NCBI GenBank assembly: GCA_963735065.1
Contig: CAVTJL010000001.1
Coordinates: 1,984,001 to 2,048,000, forward strand
DNA length: 64,000 nt
From: CAVTJL01 sp963735065
Lineage (GTDB): Bacteria; Pseudomonadota; Alphaproteobacteria; Geminicoccales; Geminicoccaceae
Reading direction: 5' to 3'
A program made the translations under genes and the position numbers. This document shows positions 26,255 to 36,440 of the stretch, one piece after another. The notes under the pieces are model-generated. The model was not told where the DNA came from and did no database searches. It saw nothing but the letters and a program-made list of their open reading frames with translations. Positions within the stretch are counted from its first letter, which is position 1, and each line of letters opens with the position of its first letter.

Positions 26255-27514
26255 TCACTGGAGGAGCCGGCGAAAGAGGCCTGGCATGACGGGCAGGCCG
26301 GTCGGGACGCGGCGGTCGCTTGAGGCCCGCCCCTCGGCGAAGAGCGCCCGCACCGCTGCGGCGGCCCGGTCGAGATCCGCAAGCGCTGGGGCGGGGCCCG
26401 TTTCCTCCGGCCAGGGGTCACCCAACCATACGGCGCGACCAGCCTCCACCTGGCGGCGGTGAATGATCGTGACGTCACGGGTGAGCCGCTTGGGGGCCGC
26501 GACGAGGCCGAAGCGATAGATCAGCGGCTGCAGCCGATAGTCTGCCAGGCGCTCCGCGGGAGAGCGGCCGGGAATGTCGTCAGCGGACGGCAGGGGCGGG
26601 CGGTGGCTGCCTGGCCCGCGAGCCAGGTCGAAAATGAAGACCGGCTTCTCGGTCGAGCAGGCTTCAGCCAGCATCGACATGCTGTCGCAGGTGACGATCA
26701 GCCTGTCAGCAAGCGCCAGAAACCCGAAGTAGGGATTGTCCGTCGCATCTTTGCTCCAACGGTAAACGAAGGCCGGGACCCGGATCTCGGCTTCAAGGGC
26801 GTCGATTGCCTTGGCCGGGGTTCTGGCGCTTGTGGTGACGAGAAGCGAGCCGCCCAGACCGGCCGCCATCCTGTTGGCGTGCCATCCGAGCAGCGCGCCG
26901 TTTTCTCGATCGAAATTGTACGGTCCTGCATTGCCACCCAGGATCACCGCGATGCGCGGCCCGGGGAGATGGGACAGACGTCCTTCCCACTCCTTTCGAG
27001 CAGCGTCGAGCCGCTCGGGGGTGACGCGATGCAGCGGCGCCTCGTTCTGGAGGATGTTGGGTTTCTCGGGCAGCCGGTACTGGGGCGTCGTGATGATCAG
27101 ATCGAAGCATTCGTGGAGCGCCCACGGGCGGCCGACGTGGACCAGCTTCACGTGCGCCGGCCCGCCCGCCTCGCGCTGGATCCAGCGCACCAGCGGCTCA
27201 TTGCGCCTGCCTGCGGAGATGATGAGCTCGGGCCAGGGCGGCTCGAGAGGGCTCGACCGGTCCTTGACGAGCCCCATCAGGGTCGGTCCGGCAAGGAGAT
27301 TGGTAACGATCTCCGTTCGCCGATAGACGAGATGCTTGCTTTCGAAGGGCCAGCCCAGCGCTTCCGCGAGCGCCAGGATCTGCCCGTTGTCCCCAGCCTT
27401 GTGGCCTAGCATGAGCCAGGTGCGCGGCGGTGCCGCGCTCGGGCGCGCAGCCGCCGCGCTCGCTGGCTCCGCCTGCCGGTCAGGCCCGTCCTCGCTCATG
27501 TCCATCAACCGCAT
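26255..27514 (-). CDS. ELM1/GtrOC1 family protein (DUF1022-like)
   Basis: A protein of about 419 residues of the mitochondrial-fission ELM1-like family, common in alphaproteobacteria. It has a GT-B-like layout: WLMLGHKAGDNGQILALAEAL at the N-terminus, then PELIISAGRRN, IAVILGGNAGPYNF and LIVTCDSMSMLAEACSTEKPVFI. This suggests a glycosyltransferase-type enzyme, perhaps acting on cell-surface glycolipid. It follows an LpxL-like acyltransferase gene on the same strand, 33 bp apart, which supports a lipid or lipopolysaccharide role by context. The start is unclear among ATG 27514, 27505 and 27499. Confidence 0.83.
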   Translation of the reverse strand: MRLMDMSEDGPDRQAEPASAAAARPSAAPPRTWLMLGHKAGDNGQILALAEALGWPFESKHLVYRRTEIVTNLLAGPTLMGLVKDRSSPLEPPWPELIISAGRRNEPLVRWIQREAGGPAHVKLVHVGRPWALHECFDLIITTPQYRLPEKPNILQNEAPLHRVTPERLDAARKEWEGRLSHLPGPRIAVILGGNAGPYNFDRENGALLGWHANRMAAGLGGSLLVTTSARTPAKAIDALEAEIRVPAFVYRWSKDATDNPYFGFLALADRLIVTCDSMSMLAEACSTEKPVFIFDLARGPGSHRPPLPSADDIPGRSPAERLADYRLQPLIYRFGLVAAPKRLTRDVTIIHRRQVEAGRAVWLGDPWPEETGPAPALADLDRAAAAVRALFAEGRASSDRRVPTGLPVMPGLFRRLLQ

Positions 27515-27547
27515 CACTCTTCGCAATCATGCCGGCCTTGCCTTGGC

Positions 27548-28597
27548 TCAATGCGATCCGACCCTGTTGGTCGAGGCACGAGGCCGCGTCACCACATGGC
27601 GCTGAGCGTCGGAGGGCGCCACCCCCAGGATGCGGTGCGCATTGCGCGGCCAGCGTCTCTTGGCGCACAGCCATTGCTCCGGGGCCTCGCGTATCCAGTC
27701 TTCGAAGAGCTCGTTCACGTGACGCGTCATGGCCAGCGCGGCCATGCGCGAATCGGTGATGGCAGGATCACGACGAATGGGCTCATGGATCGTGATTCGG
27801 AAGCGTGCTCCATCCAGCCGCTCGACGCGGACCGGGACGAAATCGATGCCGAGCTTCACGGCGATGCGGGCCGGCGCCACGGCGGTGAGCGCGGCGACGC
27901 CGAAGAAGGGGACCAGCTCGCCGCCCTCGAAGCGTTGATCCATGACCAGCCCGACGCTCCGTCCGCGTGTCAGCGCTCCCATGATGGCACGGCCCGCCGA
28001 GCTGGAGGCGATCGTCTCCGCGTCTATGGAGTGGCGATGCCGGATGAACAGGCGCTCGATGAAGGGGTTCTGCTGTGGGCTGAAGACAACGCTGAGCGGC
28101 AGGTTGAGCCGTGAGGCAGCAACGGTCGCCAGGTTCCAGTTGGCGAGGTGAGCTGTGACGAAGATCGCGGGCTTCTCGCCACGCCGCACGGCGCTCAGAT
28201 CCGCGAGATGGACGATCTCGATCCGGTCCGTGGCGGTAGGGCTGGAGAGGGCGCCGAGATGAGGGAACTCCATCACGGTTCGTCCCGCCTGGCGCCACGC
28301 CGCCACCGCGACGGCGCGAAGCCGGCTCGCCGGCCAATCGGGAAACGCGATGCTCAGATTGCTGACCACGTCACGATGCTTCTTGAGGCGCGGCCCGAGC
28401 ATCCCTCCGAGGCGGTCGCCGAGAGCGGAAGCCTGATCCGGGGACAGGCAACGCGACAGGCGGAAGAGACCTTCGAGCAGCAGCGCCTCGACCCTGCCCG
28501 CGGCGCGCATCAACGCGGGGAATCGTGTGGCGGCACGGTCCAGTCGGCTCAGGAGATAGAGACGTGCCAAAAGCTGCCCTCGGTCGACCTTATGCAA
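27548..28597 (-). CDS. LpxL/HtrB-family lysophospholipid/lipid A acyltransferase
   Basis: A 349-residue inner-membrane-associated acyltransferase of the LpxL/HtrB family, which adds secondary acyl chains to lipid A or acylates related lipids. The family blocks are present: FVTAHLANWNLATVAASRL, VGLVMDQRFEGGELVPFFG and the APARIAVKLGIDFVPV region. The catalytic HX4(D/E) motif reads HLANWN, so the acidic partner of the histidine is replaced by asparagine. A TTG at 28597 is the likely start. It is followed by the ELM1-like gene and diverges from the carbamoylase gene. Confidence 0.85.
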   Translation of the reverse strand: MHKVDRGQLLARLYLLSRLDRAATRFPALMRAAGRVEALLLEGLFRLSRCLSPDQASALGDRLGGMLGPRLKKHRDVVSNLSIAFPDWPASRLRAVAVAAWRQAGRTVMEFPHLGALSSPTATDRIEIVHLADLSAVRRGEKPAIFVTAHLANWNLATVAASRLNLPLSVVFSPQQNPFIERLFIRHRHSIDAETIASSSAGRAIMGALTRGRSVGLVMDQRFEGGELVPFFGVAALTAVAPARIAVKLGIDFVPVRVERLDGARFRITIHEPIRRDPAITDSRMAALAMTRHVNELFEDWIREAPEQWLCAKRRWPRNAHRILGVAPSDAQRHVVTRPRASTNRVGSH

Positions 28598-28783
28598 GTG
28601 GCTGCCAGCCTTAGAAGAGGCATGCTAGCTGAGACCTCGCGAGCGCGACAGGCGGCATGATGGCTGGCATGCTTGCCGCATTGCTTGAGGTCTGAGCTTG
28701 GCCAGCCTATCGAGCGTAGGTCCTCGCCGCTCGGGCTGGCGTGGATCTTGTATGGCCGTGCATCTCACCATCCGGGGAAGCCG

Positions 28784-29689
28784 ATGACTCGCAGCATCGT
28801 CGTCGCAGCAGCGCAGATGGGGCCGATTGCCCGCGCGGAGACGCGCGAGCAGTGTGTGGCACGTCAAGTGGAGATGATGCGGCTCGCGCGGTCTCGGGGG
28901 GCCGATCTCGTGGTGTTCCCCGAGCTCGCGCTCACGACGTTCTTTCCCCGCTGGTGGATGGAGGATCAGGCCGAGATCGATTCGTTCTTCGAGACGGAGA
29001 TGCCGGGGCAGTCGACCCGTCCGTTGTTCGAGCTCGCTGCCGAGCTGGGGATCGGCTTCAACCTCGGCTATGCCGAAAAGACGCCCGAAGGCCGGCACTT
29101 CAACACCTCGATCCTCGTCGACAAGAGTGGTCGGATCGTCGGCAAGTATCGAAAGGTCCACCTCCCGGGCCATGCTGGGCACGAGCCTGAGCGTCCGTTC
29201 CAGCATCTCGAGAAACGCTACTTCGAGGTCGGCGATCTGGGCTTTCCTGTCTTCGACGCGCTCGGCGGAAGGCTCGGCATGTGCATCTGCAACGACCGCC
29301 GCTGGCCGGAGACCTATCGCGTGATGGGCCTGCAGGGCGTCGAGCTCGTCCTTCTGGGCTACAACACGCCCTGGCACTATCCGCCGGTGCCCCAGCACGA
29401 TCATCTGCAGGGCTTTCACAACCACCTCTCGATGCAGGCAGGTGCCTATCAGAACGGCACCTGGGTCGTCGGCGTTGCCAAATGTGGCGTCGAGGAAGGC
29501 TGTCTTCTGATCGGGCAGAGCTGCATCATCGCCCCGACCGGAGAGATCGCGGCGATGTGCACCACGCTCGAGGATGAGGTGGTCACCGCGGAGGTGGATC
29601 TCGACCGGTGTCGCGATCTGCGCGAGAACATGTTCAACTTCAAGCTCCACCGCCAGCCCCAGCACTATGGGCTGATCACCGAGGCCTGA
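28784..29689 (+). CDS. N-carbamoyl-D-amino-acid hydrolase (nitrilase superfamily)
   Basis: A 301-residue nitrilase-superfamily amidase. The catalytic triad is E47 (VVFPELAL), K124 (GKYRKVHL) and C169 in the motif CNDRRWPE, which is typical of D-carbamoylases. Such enzymes hydrolyse N-carbamoyl-D-amino acids to the amino acid, CO2 and ammonia, usually after a hydantoinase, but no hydantoinase gene is nearby. ATG 28784 follows GGGGAAG. It lies 52 bp upstream of ureD in the same direction, so these nitrogen-releasing genes may be coexpressed. Confidence 0.9.
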   Translation: MTRSIVVAAAQMGPIARAETREQCVARQVEMMRLARSRGADLVVFPELALTTFFPRWWMEDQAEIDSFFETEMPGQSTRPLFELAAELGIGFNLGYAEKTPEGRHFNTSILVDKSGRIVGKYRKVHLPGHAGHEPERPFQHLEKRYFEVGDLGFPVFDALGGRLGMCICNDRRWPETYRVMGLQGVELVLLGYNTPWHYPPVPQHDHLQGFHNHLSMQAGAYQNGTWVVGVAKCGVEEGCLLIGQSCIIAPTGEIAAMCTTLEDEVVTAEVDLDRCRDLRENMFNFKLHRQPQHYGLITEA

Positions 29690-29741
29690 TACCCTGGAGC
29701 CTCAGGCAGCTCCGTGCCGGCTGGAGCGCTCGGTCGGGCGG

Positions 29742-30533
29742 GTGGCGCTCGGCATCCGATGGGATGGCGAGCGGACACGGCTGACGACGCTGTACGAGGC
29801 GGGTTGCGGACGGGTCCGCCTGCCACGGTCGGATGGCGCCGAGGCCGTCCTGATCAACACCTCGGGCGGCATCGCGGACGGCGACAGGCTCGAGCAGGCG
29901 ATCACCGTGACGGACGGGGCATCGCTTACCGTCACGACGCAGGCAGCGGAGAAGGTCTATCGCGCGCGCTCCTCGGAGCCGGCGACGATCGACAGCCGTC
30001 TACGGCTCGGGCCCGGCAGCGCGATGCACTGGCTACCGCAGGAGACGATCCTCTTCGACCGGGCGAGGCTGCGGCGCTCGCTCGAGATCGAGATGGACGG
30101 CTCCGCCACGCTGCTCGCGGCCGAGAGCGTGGTGCTCGGCCGCGCTGCCCATGGCGAGCGGGTCGTCGAGGGCATGTTCGAGGATCGCTGGCAGGTCCGT
30201 TGCGACGGTCGCCTCATCTGGGCCGATCGGTTCCGCTTATCGGGCGACATCGCTGGCCTGACGAGCCGGCCTGCCGTCATGGATGGCGCCGGCGCGATCG
30301 GGACGATCCTCTATGTCGGGCCGGAGGCGGCGCGCTGGCTCGACCCCGTGCGTGGATGGCTGGACGAGCTGCCATCGCGGGCCGGTGTGACGCGCCGGGG
30401 CGCGCTGTTGGCCGTTCGCCTCATGGCCTCCACGGGCGACGGGCTCAGGGCGTCGGTTGCGCATCTGCTGATTCGATGGCGGTCCGAGCTGGCCGGAAGA
30501 CCCGTGGCACTGCCGCGTGTCTGGCGGACGTGA
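29742..30533 (+). CDS. ureD: Urease accessory protein UreD
   Basis: A 263-residue UreD, the scaffold that binds apo-urease and delivers nickel with UreF and UreG. Conserved blocks are seen: AVLINTSGGIADGDRLEQ, TQAAEKVYRA and WLPQETILFDRARLRRS. It is a little shorter than usual because the recognised start, GTG 29742, comes late; in-frame coding resemblance extends to about 29715 (RLERSVGR), so an unusual upstream start is possible. The gene is cut off from ureA by a gene on the opposite strand. Confidence 0.93.
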   Translation: MALGIRWDGERTRLTTLYEAGCGRVRLPRSDGAEAVLINTSGGIADGDRLEQAITVTDGASLTVTTQAAEKVYRARSSEPATIDSRLRLGPGSAMHWLPQETILFDRARLRRSLEIEMDGSATLLAAESVVLGRAAHGERVVEGMFEDRWQVRCDGRLIWADRFRLSGDIAGLTSRPAVMDGAGAIGTILYVGPEAARWLDPVRGWLDELPSRAGVTRRGALLAVRLMASTGDGLRASVAHLLIRWRSELAGRPVALPRVWRT

Positions 30534-30542
30534 GCTGGAAGC

Positions 30543-31250
30543 TCATTTCTGCCCGCGCAGGCGCTCGAACTCGGCGCGGGTCTCGGCGTCCGGCGGGTAG
30601 AGACCGCCTATCGGCCGGCCCTTGGCCACCTCGGCCACGATGAACCGCTCCATCTCCTCCTGAGCCTGGGCGCCTTCGAGCACGGTCGGGACGAGGCTCG
30701 GCGGAATGGCGATCGCTGCATCCTCATCCGCGACGATGACATCGCCCGGAAACACGGCGACGCCCCCGCAGCCCACCGGCATGTCCCACCCGGCGAACCA
30801 CAGCGATTCGATCGACGGCGGGGCGGTGACACCGGCGGCCCAGATCGGCCAGCCGACACGCCTCAGGCCCACGAGGTCGCGCATGCTGCCGTCGCTGACG
30901 GCACCCGCCACACCCCTCAGCTTCAGCCGCAGCGCCAGCACGTCGCCGAGCGTGCCGCTGTCTCTGACGCCGTGGGCCTCGATGACGAGCACGGCACCAG
31001 CCGGCGCCACCTCGACCGCTTCCATGAGGCTTCCGGGCAGGGCGTAGCTCGCTGGCGTGCAGATATCCTCGCGTCCAGGAATGAACCGCAGCGTGAAGGC
31101 GGGACCGGCGATGCGGTGACCGGCGAGCAGGGGAGCGGCCCCGCTGATGACATGCCGCCTGATGCCAAGCTTGATGAGCTCGCTCGAAAGTGTCGCGGTC
31201 CCGATCGCCCGCAGGCTGTCCAAGACCTCCGGTGTCACGTCTGGCGCCAT
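30543..31250 (-). CDS. RraA family protein (aldolase/decarboxylase-like)
   Basis: A 235-residue protein of the RraA/class II HMG-aldolase-related family. The phosphate/substrate site block GAVSDGSMRDLVGLRRVGWP is present with the conserved R-D pair. Family members include 4-hydroxy-4-methyl-2-oxoglutarate aldolases and RNase E inhibitors; this lineage is generally an enzyme of keto-acid metabolism. The start ATG 31250 has a strong GGAGGAG. It sits on the opposite strand between ureD and ureA, ending 9 bp from the ureD stop. No role in urease maturation is known for the family. Confidence 0.85.
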   Translation of the reverse strand: MAPDVTPEVLDSLRAIGTATLSSELIKLGIRRHVISGAAPLLAGHRIAGPAFTLRFIPGREDICTPASYALPGSLMEAVEVAPAGAVLVIEAHGVRDSGTLGDVLALRLKLRGVAGAVSDGSMRDLVGLRRVGWPIWAAGVTAPPSIESLWFAGWDMPVGCGGVAVFPGDVIVADEDAAIAIPPSLVPTVLEGAQAQEEMERFIVAEVAKGRPIGGLYPPDAETRAEFERLRGQK

Positions 31251-31434
31251 ATTCTCCTCCCCGGCATGCCTTGGGCGTGGGCATAGCATGATCTGCAACG
31301 CGGCAGGAGGCGGGGAAGGAAGCCGTGGACGATGGCCCGAACGCGACGAGTCGTGCTATCGGTCCGGTCGAGCGCGATGGCAGCGATCTTGCTAGATCGC
31401 GGCTAGCGTCCAGCGAGGAAATCCGGGAGGAAGG

Positions 31435-31737
31435 ATGCAGCTGACCCCGCGGGAGAAGGACAAGCTGCTCGTGAGCATGGCCGCGATGGTCGCGCGGCGG
31501 CGTCTCGAGCGCGGCGTCAGGCTCAACTACCCCGAGGCCGTCGCTCTGATCACCGACTTCGTGGTCGAGGGGGCCCGCGACGGCAGGTCCGTCGCCGATC
31601 TCATGAGCGCGGGCGGCAGCGTCCTGACCCGCGAGCAGGTCATGGAGGGCGTCGCCGAGATGATCGCCGACGTTCAGGTCGAGGCGACGTTCCCGGACGG
31701 AACGAAGCTCGTCACCGTCCACAACCCGATCCGCTAG
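31435..31737 (+). CDS. ureA: Urease subunit gamma
   Basis: A 100-residue urease gamma subunit, with the characteristic start MQLTPREKDKLLVSMAAMVA and the RLERGVRLNYPEAVALI and VEATFPDGTKLVTVHNPI blocks. It forms the trimer of alpha-beta-gamma units with UreB and UreC in the cytoplasm. The start ATG 31435 follows GGGAGGA. It begins the unbroken ureABCEFG run, and UreB follows after 10 bp. Confidence 0.97.
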   Translation: MQLTPREKDKLLVSMAAMVARRRLERGVRLNYPEAVALITDFVVEGARDGRSVADLMSAGGSVLTREQVMEGVAEMIADVQVEATFPDGTKLVTVHNPIR

Positions 31738-31747
31738 GAGCGTCGCG

Positions 31748-32065
31748 ATGATCCCTGGGGAGGTGATGCCCGCATCCGGCGAGATCGAGCTGAATGCAGG
31801 GCGGTCGACGATCACGCTGCACGTGGCCAACACGGGCGACCGGCCCGTGCAGGTGGGCTCGCACTATCACTTCGCGGAGGCGAACACGGGCCTCGACTTC
31901 GATCGCGAGAAGGCCCGCGGCATGCGGCTCGATATTCCCGCCGGGACGGCCGTCCGCTTCGAGCCGGGCCAGAGCCGCGAGGTGACGTTGGTGCCTTTGG
32001 CCGGCGCGCGGATCGTGTACGGGTTCAATCAGCGGGTCATGGGCCCGCTCGATCAGGGAGCTTGA
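31748..32065 (+). CDS. ureB: Urease subunit beta
   Basis: A 105-residue urease beta subunit. Typical blocks are MIPGEVMPASGEIELNAGR, RPVQVGSHYHFAEANTGLDF and the C-terminal region with VYGFNQRVMGPL. It is separate from ureA, as usual in proteobacteria (fused in some other bacteria). It lies 10 bp after ureA and 4 bp before ureC. Confidence 0.97.
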   Translation: MIPGEVMPASGEIELNAGRSTITLHVANTGDRPVQVGSHYHFAEANTGLDFDREKARGMRLDIPAGTAVRFEPGQSREVTLVPLAGARIVYGFNQRVMGPLDQGA

Positions 32066-32069
32066 GCCG

Positions 32070-33779
<1,710 letters not shown>

Positions 33780-33782
33780 GCG

Positions 33783-34223
33783 ATGCTGAGGGCAACGCAG
33801 GTAGCGCACGAGGCTCCTTGCTTCGACACGGTGACGCTCGATCATGACGCGCGGCATCGGCGGCGCATGCGGCTCGTGACAGACGGCGGCTTCGAGTTCC
33901 TTCTGGAGCTGCCCGAGGCTCGGTTGCTGCACGATGGCGATCGGCTTCTCCTGGAGGATGGGCGGGCCGTGCTGGTGCGGGCGGCACCCGAGCCTCTGCT
34001 CGAGCTCGTCTGTGGCGACGCGCACGCGCTCCTGCGTCTGGCGTGGCACCTCGGCAACCGCCATCTGCCGACCCAGCTCCTGGGCGATCGTCTGCGCATC
34101 CGCCGCGACCACGTGATCGCGGAGATGGCCAAGGGGCTCGGCGCCGAGGTGCGCGAGGTCGAGGCTCCCTTCGATCCCGAGGGCGGCGCCTACGGCACGG
34201 GCCATGGCCACGGTCACCACTGA
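33783..34223 (+). CDS. ureE: Urease accessory protein UreE (nickel chaperone)
   Basis: A 146-residue UreE, the nickel carrier that hands metal to UreG. The peptide-binding and metal-binding domains are recognised by DHDARHRRRMRL and LAWHLGNRHLPTQL, and the C-terminus carries a short histidine tail (GTGHGHGHH). It starts 3 bp after ureC and its end overlaps ureF by 20 bp. Confidence 0.93.
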   Translation: MLRATQVAHEAPCFDTVTLDHDARHRRRMRLVTDGGFEFLLELPEARLLHDGDRLLLEDGRAVLVRAAPEPLLELVCGDAHALLRLAWHLGNRHLPTQLLGDRLRIRRDHVIAEMAKGLGAEVREVEAPFDPEGGAYGTGHGHGHH

Positions 34224-34893
34224 GCGGACGCTGCTCACCCTGATGACCTGGTTGTCGCCGAGCTATCCGGTCGGCGCCTTCAGCTACAGCCACGGTCTCG
34301 AATGGGCCGTCGAGGAGGGCCTGGTACGTGGCCGGCAAGACCTCGAGACATGGCTGGGGACCGTGCTCCGTCACGGCGCCGGCCGCATGGACGCCGTGCT
34401 TCTGTCAGCCGCGCATCGCGCCTTGTCCCATGCTGATCTCGATGCGCTGGAGGAGCTGATCGAGCTCGCCGACGCGCTCCTGCCCACGGCTGAGCTCGCG
34501 CTCGAGGCGTTGGCACAGGGTGCGGCCTTCCTCCGTGCCACGGCCGCGGCGTGGCCGGACAGGGATGGGCGGCTCGCGGCGCTCGTCGGCCGGGAGATCG
34601 CCTATCCCGTCGCCGTAGGCGTGGCCGCGGCGTCGCATACCCTCGGGCTCGAGCTGACCGTGCCGGCCTATCTCCACGCCTTCGCGGCCAACCTCGTGTC
34701 GGCCGGCGTTCGCCTCATCCCGTTGGGCCAGACGGACGGGCAGGTCGTCCTGGCGGGCCTGGCTCCTGTGATCGAGGAGATTGCGGCCGAGGCGCTGGCC
34801 TGCGGTCTCGACGACCTTTACAGCGCCGTCCCAATGGTCGACTGGTGCTCCATGTCCCACGAGACGCAATATACGAGGCTCTTCCGCTCATGA
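34204..34893 (+). CDS. ureF: Urease accessory protein UreF
   Basis: A 229-residue all-helical UreF that bridges UreD and UreG during nickel insertion. Conserved blocks are LSPSYPVGAFSYSHGLEWAVEEG and the C-terminal IPLGQTDGQ segment. The reading frame starts inside ureE (ATG 34204), a 20-bp overlap, and ends with an ATGA overlap with ureG, indicating translational coupling. Confidence 0.94.
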   Translation: MATVTTERTLLTLMTWLSPSYPVGAFSYSHGLEWAVEEGLVRGRQDLETWLGTVLRHGAGRMDAVLLSAAHRALSHADLDALEELIELADALLPTAELALEALAQGAAFLRATAAAWPDRDGRLAALVGREIAYPVAVGVAAASHTLGLELTVPAYLHAFAANLVSAGVRLIPLGQTDGQVVLAGLAPVIEEIAAEALACGLDDLYSAVPMVDWCSMSHETQYTRLFRS

Positions 34894-35552
34894 CCCACGG
34901 GCCCTTGAGGGTCGGAATCGGCGGCCCGGTCGGCTCCGGCAAGACCGCGCTGTGCGAGGCGCTCTGCAAGAGGCTGCGCGAGCGCTACGACATGGCGGTC
35001 GTGACGAACGACATCTACACCAAGGAGGATCAGGAGATCCTGGTCCGGTCCGGCGCCCTTCCTGCCGAGCGTATCATGGGCGTTGAGACGGGCGGCTGCC
35101 CTCATACGGCGATCCGCGAGGATGCCTCCATCAACCTTGCCGCCGTCGGCGAGATGGGGCGGCGCTTCCCGCGCCTCGAGCTACTGCTGATCGAGTCCGG
35201 CGGCGACAACCTTGCCGCCACGTTCAGCCCCGAGCTTGCGGATCTCACGATCTACGTGATCGACGTGGCGGCGGGCGAGAAGATCCCGCGCAAGGGCGGT
35301 CCCGGCATTACCCGCTCGGATCTCCTGGTGATCAACAAGATTGATCTCGCCCCGCTCGTCGGTGCCAGCCTCGAGGTCATGGACCGTGACGCCCGGCGCA
35401 TGCGGGGTGCCAGGCCGTTCGTCTTCACGAACATCAAGTCCGGCGACGGGGTCGAGACGGTGGCCGACTTCATCGTCCGCGAGGGTGGCCTCGGGGCGGC
35501 GGCTGACGGTGGCCGGGAGCCCGACATTGCGTCCGCGGCTTCAGCGTTATAG
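34890..35552 (+). CDS. ureG: Urease accessory protein UreG (GTPase)
   Basis: A 220-residue SIMIBI-class GTPase that powers nickel delivery. The P-loop GGPVGSGKT is at 11-19, the metal-binding CPH motif is in ETGGCPHTAIRED, and the guanine motif NKIDLAP is present. The start ATG 34890 overlaps the ureF stop. It ends the urease operon. No nickel transporter gene was seen in the window. Confidence 0.96.
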   Translation: MTHGPLRVGIGGPVGSGKTALCEALCKRLRERYDMAVVTNDIYTKEDQEILVRSGALPAERIMGVETGGCPHTAIREDASINLAAVGEMGRRFPRLELLLIESGGDNLAATFSPELADLTIYVIDVAAGEKIPRKGGPGITRSDLLVINKIDLAPLVGASLEVMDRDARRMRGARPFVFTNIKSGDGVETVADFIVREGGLGAAADGGREPDIASAASAL

Positions 35553-35608
35553 CTACCGGGCCCTGTCCCTAGCGCCAGCAGCCGCTGCCTTCGATCTGGA
35601 TTATCGCC

Positions 35609-36391
35609 ATGCCCAGGTTCGCCGCCAATCTCAGCATGATGTTTCAGGAGGTGCCGTTCCTGGAGCGGTTCGGCCGGGCCGCGGCCGCCGGCTTTGCCGG
35701 CGTCGAGTTCCTGTTCCCCTACGAGCATCCGAAGGATGCCATCGCTGGCGAGCTCAAGAGGCACGGGCTGACCCAGGCGCTCTTCAACATGCCGCCCGGC
35801 GACTGGGCCAAGGGTGAGCGTGGTCTCTCATCGTTGCCCGGTCGTGAGGGCGAGTTCCACAAGGGCGTCGAGACAGCACTCGCCTACGCGGAGGCAACGG
35901 GCTGCCGGACGGTCCACTGCATGGCCGGCATGCTGCCGGATGGTGTCCACCGCGAGGAGCGCGAGCTTCTCTACATCGACAACCTCAAGCGGGCGGCCAA
36001 GGCCTGTGCCGCTGCCGGCATCACGCTCGTCATCGAGCCCATCAACACGCGGGACATGCCGGGCTACCTGCTGAACTTCCAGGGCGACGGGCGGCGCATC
36101 ATCGAGGCGGTGGGCGAGCCGAACCTGAAGCTCCAGCTCGACCTCTATCACTGCCAGATCATGGAAGGCGATCTCGCCAAGCATATCGAGGCATTCCTCG
36201 ACATCACCGGGCACATCCAGGTGGCGGGTGTGCCGGAGCGGCACGAGCCCGACACGGGCGAGATCAACTACCCCTATCTGTTCGATCTGCTCGACGCCAA
36301 GGGCTATAGCGGCTGGATCGGCTGCGAGTACCGTCCGGCCGGGCAGACCGAGGCCGGCCTGGGCTGGTTCGCGCCCTACCGGGCGCGATAG
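35609..36391 (+). CDS. Hydroxypyruvate isomerase family protein (Hyi/2-oxotetronate isomerase OtnI)
   Basis: A 260-residue TIM-barrel isomerase. Family blocks are MPRFAANLSMMFQEVPFLERF, GVEFLFPYEH, IEPINTRDMPGYLL (metal glutamate) and LQLDLYHCQIMEGDL. The Hyi and OtnI subfamilies cannot be told apart reliably by eye. The convergent neighbour is a D-erythronate dehydrogenase-like gene, whose product, 2-oxotetronate, is the OtnI substrate; this favours the OtnI reading. A second enzyme such as a kinase or aldolase for the pathway was not seen nearby. Confidence 0.87.
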   Translation: MPRFAANLSMMFQEVPFLERFGRAAAAGFAGVEFLFPYEHPKDAIAGELKRHGLTQALFNMPPGDWAKGERGLSSLPGREGEFHKGVETALAYAEATGCRTVHCMAGMLPDGVHREERELLYIDNLKRAAKACAAAGITLVIEPINTRDMPGYLLNFQGDGRRIIEAVGEPNLKLQLDLYHCQIMEGDLAKHIEAFLDITGHIQVAGVPERHEPDTGEINYPYLFDLLDAKGYSGWIGCEYRPAGQTEAGLGWFAPYRAR

Positions 36392-36393
36392 CC

Positions 36394-36412
36394 CCCGGGC
36401 ATCGAGCCCGGG
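36394..36412. terminator. Hairpin between convergent genes
   Basis: A perfect 7-bp stem, CCCGGGC and GCCCGGG with loop ATCGA, lies just after the isomerase stop and between two convergent genes. There is no T tract on either side, so it may be a weak bidirectional terminator. Confidence 0.5.
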
Positions 36413-36440
36413 CGTCGGGCCCGCGCGTCAGGCCCGAACG

